5,840 bases of DNA from positions 1-5,840 of the forward strand of contig CAKUJA010000113.1 of the NCBI GenBank assembly GCA_934661135.1, in the 5' to 3' direction. Every line of letters starts with the position of its first letter. Position 1 is the first letter of the stretch. The translations under genes were made by a program, and so were the position numbers. Below are positions 1 to 4,927 of the stretch, piece by piece. The DNA is from an uncultured Oscillospiraceae bacterium (lineage in GTDB: Bacteria; Bacillota; Clostridia; Oscillospirales; Oscillospiraceae). The notes under the pieces are model-generated. The model was not told the DNA's origin, made no database searches, and saw nothing but the letters and a program-made list of their open reading frames with translations.

Positions 1-650
1 CCAATGTGCGCCCGGCGGGTGCCGGCTTCGTTTACGACCATGCCGTTGGAGCATACCAGCCGGTAAATGAGCGGCTGAATGTTGACGGCACCGAGACCTG
101 TCTCGCTGTTGGAGATCATAATGCCAGCCTGCACAACATCGCCGGGAACGACCTCTGCCTGCAAGCGCGGATTGACGACCTTCAGATACATCCGGTCGTC
201 GGTGATCTCGCAGCTTTCAAAGCGCGCGCCCTCCATTTCCCCAATGATGGGAAGAACGACGCGGGCGATGTCCAGATTGTCGATGCGGCGATAGCGGTTG
301 CTGAGGAACGCTCTCGCCTTGCCGTCCATTGTGCGCAGCAGTTTCTGCTCCGGCTCCTTCTGGAACCAGCGGTTGACGTTGTAGCTCAGAAGCGCGGGAT
401 CGCGCTGGAGCATCCGGTCATAATACTTGCTGGGAATGTCCAGATAGGTGCCGATCTGCTGATGTGCAGTTTGCTGAATTTCCAATGGCTCGATCTGGTC
501 GATACCGTCACGGTCGAGTACACGGATCACGGGGCTGTCGCCATATGTATCCATGTGCAGACGGTCGGTTGCAACCAGATAGTCTGCCTTTGCCTTCTGC
601 TGGCGCAGGATCTCGCGGCTCACATCCTGAATACTGCGTCCGCTTTTCAT
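1..650 (-). CDS. DUF932-family phage/plasmid protein, C-terminus beyond the window
   Basis: The first 216 residues are visible and the frame stays open to the left edge, so the C-terminus is missing. Recognised as DUF932 (the phage/plasmid-like family related to TIGR03299) from two conserved blocks: a RAFLSNRYRRIDN segment at residues 113-125 and a SNSETG...RLVCSNGM block at about 180-204, where the S/N/E/G residues and the C-S-N-G turn are the family signature. The biochemical role of this family is not established; members are common on phages, plasmids and conjugative elements and are usually found near DNA-maintenance genes. The ATG start follows a GAAAGGAG ribosome site (about 663-670) with ordinary spacing. 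It lies 28 bases after the stop of the membrane-protein gene 679-1467, so the two are probably co-transcribed. Family call is fairly firm; function is unknown. Confidence 0.85.
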   Translation of the reverse strand, partial: MKSGRSIQDVSREILRQQKAKADYLVATDRLHMDTYGDSPVIRVLDRDGIDQIEPLEIQQTAHQQIGTYLDIPSKYYDRMLQRDPALLSYNVNRWFQKEPEQKLLRTMDGKARAFLSNRYRRIDNLDIARVVLPIIGEMEGARFESCEITDDRMYLKVVNPRLQAEVVPGDVVQAGIMISNSETGLGAVNIQPLIYRLVCSNGMVVNEAGTRRAHI

Positions 651-678
651 TCGTGTTTTCGCTCCTTTCTCAAAAAAA

Positions 679-1467
679 TTACCATGATACGGCAATCTCA
701 CTGTCATGGACGTTTGCGGTCAGGCCCTCGCTTTCCAGCACCTGTTCCAGACGCGGCCAGTAGACTTTCGGCGGGAATGCGGTCAAATGCTCCTGCGGAG
801 CATCCTTCGTGTCGTCGTCCTCATGGACGCACACGCTGCCGTCCTCTTTCAGTGTCAGGCTGCTGTGGCCGCGGGAATCCAAATCTGCGATCACGCGCTC
901 TAATACATCACGCCCCTCCATGTCGTACCAGACCTGCGGATCGACCGGCTGCTGGTTCGGCGGTGTCGGCGCATCCATACGCGGCTGCACCGGCACGACT
1001 TTCAGGAGATTGCAGGAAAGATTGCCATTGCGGTCGATCTGAACGTCCGCATAGTCGTATTCCTCAATGCCATAGACGCGGATGCGGCCGGTGCCGCCCT
1101 GCATGATGAGCGCAGTTGGGTTTCCGGTCGTCCACTCCCAGCGGGCACTCGGATAGACCGACTTGAGATACGCAGAGATCCGATGGTTGACGTGCCGCAG
1201 CAAAAGCTGCATGGCGTCGGCGTTGGCCTGCGCTGTACTGTAAAGCGATGCTTCCCGCTGCCGTCTGGCGTCATGCTCTTTCTTCCGATACCCGCGGATG
1301 GAATCCCATGCGGGCTGAAGCTGGAACATGACCACCCACAGGCCCCACGCCGTAAAGACCAGGAGCAGCAGCGGGACGAGCCATGCGCCGCGCACCAGCG
1401 CCAGAATCGCAATGACCACACCGATCAGGACGGAGACACTTCCCCATAGAGGACTGGATCGTTTCAT
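679..1467 (-). CDS. Membrane-anchored protein of unknown function, two N-terminal helices
   Basis: A 262-residue protein that I do not recognise. Two strongly hydrophobic segments at residues about 8-25 and 29-48 form a helical hairpin separated by a short turn containing Arg26. They are followed by a highly charged stretch (about 57-72, rich in K, R and E), then a soluble domain of about 190 residues with no motif I can name. The hydrophobic hairpin suggests anchoring in the cytoplasmic membrane with the charged linker and C-terminal domain on the cytoplasmic side (inference from the positive-inside rule). The ATG is preceded by GAAAGGTGG at 1477-1485, a good ribosome site. The gene begins only about 38 bases after the ssb terminator and I see no convincing promoter in that gap, so it may depend on read-through. 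The DUF932 gene follows 28 bases after its stop. Confidence 0.8.
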   Translation of the reverse strand: MKRSSPLWGSVSVLIGVVIAILALVRGAWLVPLLLLVFTAWGLWVVMFQLQPAWDSIRGYRKKEHDARRQREASLYSTAQANADAMQLLLRHVNHRISAYLKSVYPSARWEWTTGNPTALIMQGGTGRIRVYGIEEYDYADVQIDRNGNLSCNLLKVVPVQPRMDAPTPPNQQPVDPQVWYDMEGRDVLERVIADLDSRGHSSLTLKEDGSVCVHEDDDTKDAPQEHLTAFPPKVYWPRLEQVLESEGLTANVHDSEIAVSW

Positions 1468-1500
1468 AAAATTAAGCCACCTTTCAAAATTCTTTCGATA

Positions 1501-1562
1501 AAATAAAAAAAGAGGAACCGCACCGACGAATCATTTCTGAATCATCTGGTGCGGTTCCTCTT
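1501..1562 (-). terminator. Strong rho-independent terminator after ssb
   Basis: A perfect 15-bp inverted repeat has arms at 1510-1524 and 1548-1562 and a 23-base loop. Read on the minus strand, the stem runs into seven T residues (1505-1511) and then more T-rich sequence. It starts 14 bases after the ssb stop codon. The loop holds the 7-mer gaatcat twice (1528-1534 and 1539-1545). There is no T-run on the plus-strand side, so it acts on leftward transcription. Confidence 0.9.
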
Positions 1563-1576
1563 CCGCTTTGCCGGTG

Positions 1577-1981
1577 TTATCCCGGCAGTTCTTCCCGGTC
1601 GCCGTCGATCTGTTCGGCGGAGATAGGAAAAACCTCTGTTTCATTCTGTGTTGGACAGCCTGCTTCCCGTTTCTTCGGAACAGGTGCCCAGTCATCCAAT
1701 CTGAGCTTCAAGCGTTTATCTTTTGTGACGCCGTCTTTTTTCGTGAACTCTTCCAACTCCAACGTGCCGCTCAAAAAGATATAATCGCCGTTACTCAGAC
1801 TGCACTTTGCAAGCCGCTGCGCCATGTAGCCCCATGCCCACACGTCAACAAACTGTGTGTGCCGCTGCGAACCGAAGCCGACGTACTCGGCTACGGAAAA
1901 GCGGACATAGGGCTCACCCTTGGCGCTGTGCTGCAATTCCGGGCCTTGCGTGATCAGCCCGATGAGACTTGCTTTGGCCAT
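1577..1981 (-). CDS. ssb: Single-stranded DNA-binding protein (SSB), element-encoded
   Basis: A 134-residue SSB-type OB-fold protein. The N-terminal about 100 residues show the family pattern: a first strand with GLITQGPEL, then a YVRFSVAE strand, FVDVWAWG with the aromatic residues used for stacking on DNA, the AQRLAK helix, GDYIFLSGTLELEEF, and a final KLRLDD strand. A short acidic tail ends in EELPG, resembling the classical DD(I/L)PF tip but lacking the terminal Phe that normally docks partner proteins. SSBs coat single-stranded DNA during replication, repair or conjugative transfer; here it probably serves the mobile element. I chose the ATG at 1981 because a GAAAGGAGT ribosome site (1985-1993) sits directly before it. 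An upstream in-frame ATG at 2005 has no such site. The gene has its own strong promoter (2174-2202) with a long leader and its own terminator, so it is a single-gene transcript. Confidence 0.92.
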   Translation of the reverse strand: MAKASLIGLITQGPELQHSAKGEPYVRFSVAEYVGFGSQRHTQFVDVWAWGYMAQRLAKCSLSNGDYIFLSGTLELEEFTKKDGVTKDKRLKLRLDDWAPVPKKREAGCPTQNETEVFPISAEQIDGDREELPG

Positions 1982-2167
1982 AACACTCCTTTCTGCCACC
2001 GGCATGAATATCTATATAAAAAATGCCGGCAGCGACATCTACCCCTTGCGGGCAAATACCATGCTACCAGCACTCAAATACAAACCTGACCAACGTGTGC
2101 AATGTGAGAAGCCCCACGCACAGACCATACGGTCTGCGTTCCGATGAAATGCACAAATATCAATTAC
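1982..2167 (-). promoter_or_regulatory. Long structured 5' leader of ssb
   Basis: From the predicted start point of the ssb promoter (about 2167) to the start codon there are about 185 untranslated bases. Three hairpins can be drawn on the minus-strand RNA. The first is a CAGACC/GGTCTG stem (2121-2136, loop of 4). The second is a short CCC-GCAA-GGG stem with a GNRA loop near 2042-2053. The third is an 11-bp stem (arms 1995-2005 and 2023-2033, including two G-U pairs, loop of 17) that ends two bases before the GAAAGGAGT ribosome site. I do not recognise a known riboswitch or leader family. It may control ssb translation or RNA stability; this is inference. Confidence 0.45.
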
Positions 2168-2173
2168 ATGAGT

Positions 2174-2202
2174 ATAGTAGCACAATATCTTGCGGTTGTC
2201 AA
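2174..2202 (-). promoter_or_regulatory. Promoter for ssb
   Basis: On the minus strand a consensus -35 box TTGACA (2197-2202) is followed by a 17-base spacer and TACTAT (2174-2179), with the TG of an extended -10 just before it. This is the strongest promoter in the window by eye and points at ssb, whose start codon lies about 185 bases beyond the expected start point. Confidence 0.85.
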
Positions 2203-2224
2203 TTACGATAAAACTATATATAGT
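2196..2224 (+). promoter_or_regulatory. Possible opposing promoter sharing the ssb -35 region
   Basis: On the plus strand TTGTCA (2196-2201), a 17-base spacer and TATAGT (2219-2224) match the consensus at 5 of 6 positions in each box. The -35 box overlaps that of the ssb promoter because TTGTCAA is nearly self-complementary. Its -10 falls inside the palindrome 2210-2227. No rightward gene follows, so a transcript would run antisense into the HEPN gene. AT-rich sequence can mimic promoters, so confidence is modest. Confidence 0.35.
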
Positions 2225-2227
2225 TTT
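2210..2227. repeat. 18-bp perfect palindrome upstream of the ssb promoter
   Basis: The sequence AAAACTATATATAGTTTT is perfectly self-complementary and lies 8 bases upstream of the ssb -35 box. It could be a regulator-binding operator, an AT-rich UP element, or an incidental AT palindrome. The 6-mer acgata occurs on both sides (2205-2210 and 2229-2234). Confidence 0.5.
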
Positions 2228-2277
2228 CACGATAGGAAAAGAATATTCTCTACTTATAAAATAGGGCGGTAATATGA

Positions 2278-2300
2278 TTTTTCTGCAAAATGCAGAAAAA
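2278..2300. repeat. Second small hairpin abutting the HEPN terminator
   Basis: Arms TTTTTCTGCA (2278-2287) and TGCAGAAAAA (2291-2300) pair perfectly over 10 bp with a 3-base loop. The right arm supplies the T-run of the adjacent terminator. A variant of the right arm also occurs in the promoter of the nucleotidyltransferase gene (3081-3094), so it may be a binding site or repeat rather than only an RNA hairpin. Confidence 0.5.
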
Positions 2301-2325
2301 AGCGGCCGCAGATCTGCGACCGCTT
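2296..2325 (-). terminator. Rho-independent terminator of the MNT/HEPN operon
   Basis: On the minus strand, a GC-rich stem formed by 2300-2310 and 2315-2325 (one internal mismatch at 2306/2319, loop GATC) is followed by a run of T residues (complement of 2296-2301). It begins about 25 bases after the HEPN stop codon at 2351. Confidence 0.85.
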
Positions 2326-2350
2326 CGATTATGCAGCTGTGATTTTTGCT

Positions 2351-2737
2351 TTATCGCAAAGCAGATGCTGTCCAATTCAGGATCTGTTCCGCATATGCGA
2401 TTGCCTGTTTTGCGTGGCGCTCCTCGACAGTCAATTCGTTCGGATACCGTGTCATGGTACCAAACGGTGTCAAGGCGTCTGCAGCATCACCGATTGCATC
2501 TGGAATGGAGATATAGTTGTGGATCTGATTCAGCAGAAAAGAAAGATCATGGCTTTTGGGAATCCCGGTGGGCCAGTGCAGAGAAACAATTACGGCTTTG
2601 ATTGCTTTCTCTGCGGATTGCTGGCAGTGGTAGCAGACGATTTCGAGCGGCTGGGGATGGTAGTTTTCAAAAAGATGCCGGGCAACGCCTAAATCTTGCG
2701 CGGCATAGTCAATCCACTGTTTAACTTGCTGATCCAT
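2351..2737 (-). CDS. HEPN-domain protein, partner of a minimal nucleotidyltransferase
   Basis: A 128-residue all-helical HEPN-domain protein (PF05168 type). The recognisable pattern is an N-terminal DYAAQDLGVAR helix (10-20), the CYHCQQSAEKAIKA helix (35-48) with the Q-x-x-E-K-x-x-K core typical of the family, a PKSHDL turn (60-65), and a TRYPNE loop (96-101) followed by a final helix. In MNT/HEPN toxin-antitoxin systems the HEPN protein is usually an RNase toxin using an RX4-6H motif. I cannot find that motif here; the only nearby pair is R107-H108. Toxicity is therefore uncertain and a nucleic-acid or nucleotide-binding role is possible. The ATG lies inside the last codons of the upstream gene (17-base overlap), with AAAGGAG at 2747-2753 as ribosome site, implying coupled expression. 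A terminator follows directly. Confidence 0.88.
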   Translation of the reverse strand: MDQQVKQWIDYAAQDLGVARHLFENYHPQPLEIVCYHCQQSAEKAIKAVIVSLHWPTGIPKSHDLSFLLNQIHNYISIPDAIGDAADALTPFGTMTRYPNELTVEERHAKQAIAYAEQILNWTASALR

Positions 2738-3041
2738 AGAGCAGAACTCCTTTGTGGAATACCTCGTTTTCTACGGTGAACTGATTCTTACGTTCGTCAA
2801 AGCGGCTTTTCGTGCCGACCAGAATATCCACGGGGCGCTGCTTCACACCACGAATCGCTTTATATGCAGAAGTGGCTATGGCGTGAAGATCTTTCTCGCT
2901 GTCATCTACGATAATGTAGAAATCAAAATCGCTGTCGGCGTGCGCGGTACCGTTTGCAAAAGAGCCAAACAGATAGACACCAATGGGCTTGATCTGATCG
3001 ACAAGCCTTTGTTTTATGACTTCAATCTCATCAGCGGGCAT
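2721..3041 (-). CDS. Minimal nucleotidyltransferase (MNT / MntA-like)
   Basis: A 106-residue minimal nucleotidyltransferase of the DNA polymerase beta superfamily. The active-site motif GSX10DXD is intact: G26-S27, then D38 and D40. A third acidic residue is likely D72 in the PVDILV strand. Related MntA antitoxins neutralise a partner HEPN toxin by transferring AMP to it; here the partner would be the overlapping downstream HEPN protein. I chose the ATG at 3041 over the in-frame GTG at 3048-3050, because the AGGAGG ribosome site (3051-3056) is 9 bases from the ATG but touches the GTG. It is the first gene of a two-gene operon with an extended -10 promoter at 3073-3101. An inverted repeat flanking that promoter suggests self-regulation. 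Both genes seem less GC-rich than their neighbours, consistent with later acquisition. Confidence 0.9.
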   Translation of the reverse strand: MPADEIEVIKQRLVDQIKPIGVYLFGSFANGTAHADSDFDFYIIVDDSEKDLHAIATSAYKAIRGVKQRPVDILVGTKSRFDERKNQFTVENEVFHKGVLLYGSAS

Positions 3042-3056
3042 GGAACGCACCTCCTC

Positions 3057-3122
3057 ATTGTTTTCTATCTATAGTATAGCAAACTGCAGAAAAATAATCA
3101 ACGAAAACAGATAGACAACAAT
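3057..3122. repeat. Inverted repeat flanking the MNT/HEPN promoter
   Basis: Arms ATTGTTTTCTATCT (3057-3070) and AGATAGACAACAAT (3109-3122) are inverted repeats matching at 13 of 14 positions. Their centres are 52 bases apart, close to five helical turns. The left arm covers the expected transcription start and the right arm lies just upstream of the -35 box. This layout fits paired operator sites for a repressor acting on this promoter. Confidence 0.7.
3073..3101 (-). promoter_or_regulatory. Promoter of the MNT/HEPN operon
   Basis: On the minus strand TTGATT (3096-3101), a 17-base spacer and TATACT (3073-3078), with TGC immediately before the -10 (extended -10). The expected start point is about 25 bases before the MNT start codon, giving a short leader that holds the AGGAGG site. 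Confidence 0.82.
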
Positions 3123-3140
3123 TTCAAGAAACCAAGAGGT

Positions 3141-3608
3141 TCAGTCTGCCAATTCCACGCAATCGAAAGACACGGGTTCAATTTTCTCGACTGCCAATGC
3201 ACATGGCTGCGGCAAGTGTGCGGTCTTGACTTCACTTGGAATTGCAGAAAGCGGCAAATAGACCCGATAGGCTTGCCCCACAGACAGCCGCTTGTTCTTT
3301 TCTATGCAGAAGACAAGCTGCTCCCCGCCTGTCTTTTGCAGAATAACTCTTCGCTGTCGCTGAAACGGAATGCCGGAGACCGAAAGACAAATGCCTTCCT
3401 CCGCGCAATAGCGTTCGTTCGCGAGCATTACATAAAGCTCCGCACAGCGAACACCGCAAAAAAGGAAGAGCAATGCGCTGAGGATCAGAAACGTCCGATC
3501 GCCGGAGAACGCAGAAACGATGGTTGCGGCCAGGAACGGCAGGCAGAGCAGCAACGACAGCAGCCACTTCTGCAGCAGCGGCGCAGGCCACGCAAGGAGC
3601 TTTTTCAT
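3141..3608 (-). CDS. Small two-helix membrane protein of unknown function
   Basis: A 155-residue protein that I do not recognise. A basic N-terminus (MKK) is followed by two hydrophobic segments at about 15-34 and 38-55 joined by a short SGDR turn, then a soluble domain of about 100 residues that looks strand-rich, ending in an acidic ELAD. The first segment could be read as a signal peptide but the second makes a membrane hairpin more likely. The start is uncertain. The ATG at 3608 lies 2 bases after the TGA of the upstream gene, and an in-frame GTG at 3617 overlaps that gene. No strong ribosome site precedes either, so it is probably translated by coupling to the upstream gene. It is the last gene of the right-hand cluster. 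No convincing terminator follows before the MNT promoter. Confidence 0.72.
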   Translation of the reverse strand: MKKLLAWPAPLLQKWLLSLLLCLPFLAATIVSAFSGDRTFLILSALLFLFCGVRCAELYVMLANERYCAEEGICLSVSGIPFQRQRRVILQKTGGEQLVFCIEKNKRLSVGQAYRVYLPLSAIPSEVKTAHLPQPCALAVEKIEPVSFDCVELAD

Positions 3609-3610
3609 AT

Positions 3611-4303
3611 TCAGCACCGCTCGAAGACGATCTGCTTGTGCAGATATAGGTTTGCGATTGCCGCCGAAACAGGGCGCGCCTGCCGGGAGGCTGCCATCAG
3701 GATGGGCAGATTCTCGCTGGTGGTCAGTTCGTCGTTATACAGGCAGTCCATGAGCTGCGCGTCAGAGCGAAGCGTCCGCACGCCACGCTCGGCACATTTG
3801 ATCAGTTCCGCGCTGCTGAGAAGCGCCTGATTTGCCAGCCGCACGATCTGCCGTTCCTCTGCATTCTGTTTCGGGCGTGAGAACAAGCAAATTGCTTTAG
3901 AGAACGGCGCACCGTCCCAAATCCAGAGCTTCAGGAACGCGCCGAACCGCAGAAACGGATTTGCAGATACCGGAGCAATATACAGGCAGGAAAGAAGATC
4001 GTAGAGCGCCTCATATTCGCTGCTGCCGCGCCCCTCCGCGACCAGTCCGCGTGTGACAAGCCGGTCAATACAGTCGTCCAGCGTCCGGCGGGATGTAAAC
4101 GACAGCCCGTGCGTCAGCTTCAGATAGGCTTCCGCGATCTGGCTGCGTGACAGGATCCGCCATGCAAGACTGCTCCAGACGGTCATTTCCTGCACGTCGA
4201 GCATATATTCCTTCCGGCCGACGATGACAACGGGATATTTCTTGCCGTCCAGTGTGCGATGGCATTTGAAATACCCAACGGCTGCATATTTCGTGTATTC
4301 CAT
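3611..4303 (-). CDS. Unknown protein with a winged-helix-like segment
   Basis: A 230-residue protein without a family I can name. Residues about 23-39 look like beta strands carrying an EYMLDVQEM motif. Residues about 43-92 resemble a winged helix: one helix around WSSLAWRIL, another at SQIAEAYLKL, a recognition-helix-like RRTLDDCIDRLVTRG, then a wing beginning LVAEG. The remaining about 130 residues are mostly helical. It may be a DNA-binding regulator of the element (inference from predicted shape only). The ATG at 4303 has a clear GGAGGT ribosome site (4310-4315). A weak promoter is possible just upstream (4333-4361). Its stop overlaps the start region of the membrane protein 3141-3608, so the two form a coupled pair. 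Confidence 0.75.
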   Translation of the reverse strand: MEYTKYAAVGYFKCHRTLDGKKYPVVIVGRKEYMLDVQEMTVWSSLAWRILSRSQIAEAYLKLTHGLSFTSRRTLDDCIDRLVTRGLVAEGRGSSEYEALYDLLSCLYIAPVSANPFLRFGAFLKLWIWDGAPFSKAICLFSRPKQNAEERQIVRLANQALLSSAELIKCAERGVRTLRSDAQLMDCLYNDELTTSENLPILMAASRQARPVSAAIANLYLHKQIVFERC

Positions 4304-4332
4304 AACAGTACCTCCAATGTGCTTTTATTTTT

Positions 4333-4361
4333 CTTTTACGAACGAACCCGAAGAATTTCAA
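4333..4361 (-). promoter_or_regulatory. Weak candidate promoter between the sigma gene and the next gene
   Basis: On the minus strand TTGAAA (4356-4361), 17-base spacer, TAAAAG (4333-4338). The -35 matches 5 of 6 consensus bases and the -10 only 4 of 6. It overlaps the sigma-factor stop codon. It would give the winged-helix/membrane pair independent expression, but read-through from the upstream promoter is equally possible. Confidence 0.3.
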
Positions 4362-4927
4362 CAGGAGGCGATGTCGAAAGCGTCCAGAAAATCCGGGTCG
4401 CTGCGGAGTTTCTTTGACGCGCGGGAGATCCACGCACCGACATTGTTGGAGCTGGTGTGATAGAGCGCCGCAATATCCTTGCAGTCAAAACCTTTTGTTT
4501 TGAGAACGAGCGCGTCAACGCCGAGCTTCGCCACGCCGCGATAGTGCTTCTTGCAGGAGTTAAGCACCGCGCCTGTATCAACACCGGAAAAATGCGCATG
4601 GTCTGTGCAGACGGGCGCGGGGAGATTGGCGTCCGGGTCATCCAAGGACTGCTCGGAGATATACTTCCGCCAGCTTGTCTGCTTGCGGCAGCAGTCGATC
4701 AGATGGTTGCGGATGACCGTGATGGCGTAGGTCTTGAATGAGGTACCGCCATGATAGCTTGCCGCCGCATGGCACAGCGCGACGCAGCCCTCCTGAAAGA
4801 GATCGTCATATTCCATATGACAGTTGCTTTTTGGAATGAGCTTTGCAATCGTCCAGTGGATAAATTCCAAGGTGTTTTCTACAAGCAGTTGCTGCTCAGC
4901 GGTCAATACGATGCTGCTTCGATCCAT
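4358..4927 (-). CDS. Sigma-70 family RNA polymerase sigma factor
   Basis: A 189-residue two-domain sigma factor. Region 2 spans about 14-82, with YDDLFQEGCVAL (40-51) and FKTYAITVIRNHLIDCCR (64-81), which match the region 2 pattern of core-binding and -10-recognition helices. A linker of about 50 residues leads to a region 4-like helix-turn-helix at about 138-175: ALVLKTKGFDCKDIAALYHT, then a recognition helix ending in RASKKLR. No region 1.1 or 3 is present, so it is a small alternative sigma of the kind carried by conjugative elements. Its likely role is directing host RNA polymerase to element promoters. The ATG at 4927 lies inside the DUF3268 gene (32-base overlap) and is served by AAAGGATGG (about 4937-4945). 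Tight coupling to a zinc-finger protein suggests joint regulation. Target promoters are not identifiable from this window. Confidence 0.85.
   Translation of the reverse strand: MDRSSIVLTAEQQLLVENTLEFIHWTIAKLIPKSNCHMEYDDLFQEGCVALCHAAASYHGGTSFKTYAITVIRNHLIDCCRKQTSWRKYISEQSLDDPDANLPAPVCTDHAHFSGVDTGAVLNSCKKHYRGVAKLGVDALVLKTKGFDCKDIAALYHTSSNNVGAWISRASKKLRSDPDFLDAFDIASC

Noticed and set aside
6..1106. Long plus-strand open frame of 366 codons
   Set aside because: It lies opposite two minus-strand genes with clear ribosome sites and family or membrane features. Its translation shows no domain pattern and it spans their intergenic gap.
1982..2005. Eight-residue N-terminal extension of SSB from the ATG at 2005
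   Set aside because: There is no ribosome site before 2005, while a clear GAAAGGAGT precedes the ATG at 1981, where SSB homology also begins.
2039..2230. Minus-strand small open frame in the ssb leader
   Set aside because: Its first ATG is upstream of the predicted transcription start and the internal ATG (29 codons) lacks a convincing ribosome site. A leader peptide is possible but not supported.
2274..2342. 22-codon plus-strand frame after the possible opposing promoter
   Set aside because: It runs through both hairpins, has only a weak ribosome site, and the translation shows nothing recognisable.
3042..3050. GTG start at 3050 for the nucleotidyltransferase
   Set aside because: The AGGAGG site directly touches this GTG and leaves no spacing; the ATG at 3041 has normal spacing.
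3123..3140. Possible weak terminator after the membrane protein gene
   Set aside because: Only a 4-bp AACC/GGTT stem can be drawn with a poor T-rich tail; too weak to call.
3216..3830. Plus-strand open frame of 204 codons
   Set aside because: It is antisense to the membrane protein and the winged-helix-like gene, has no ribosome site, and its translation is Arg/Gln/Ser-rich as expected for a shadow frame.
4363..4460. Plus-strand AGGAGG followed by ATG inside the sigma gene
   Set aside because: The spacing is only about two bases and the frame (about 30 codons) is antisense to the sigma C-terminus; probably chance.
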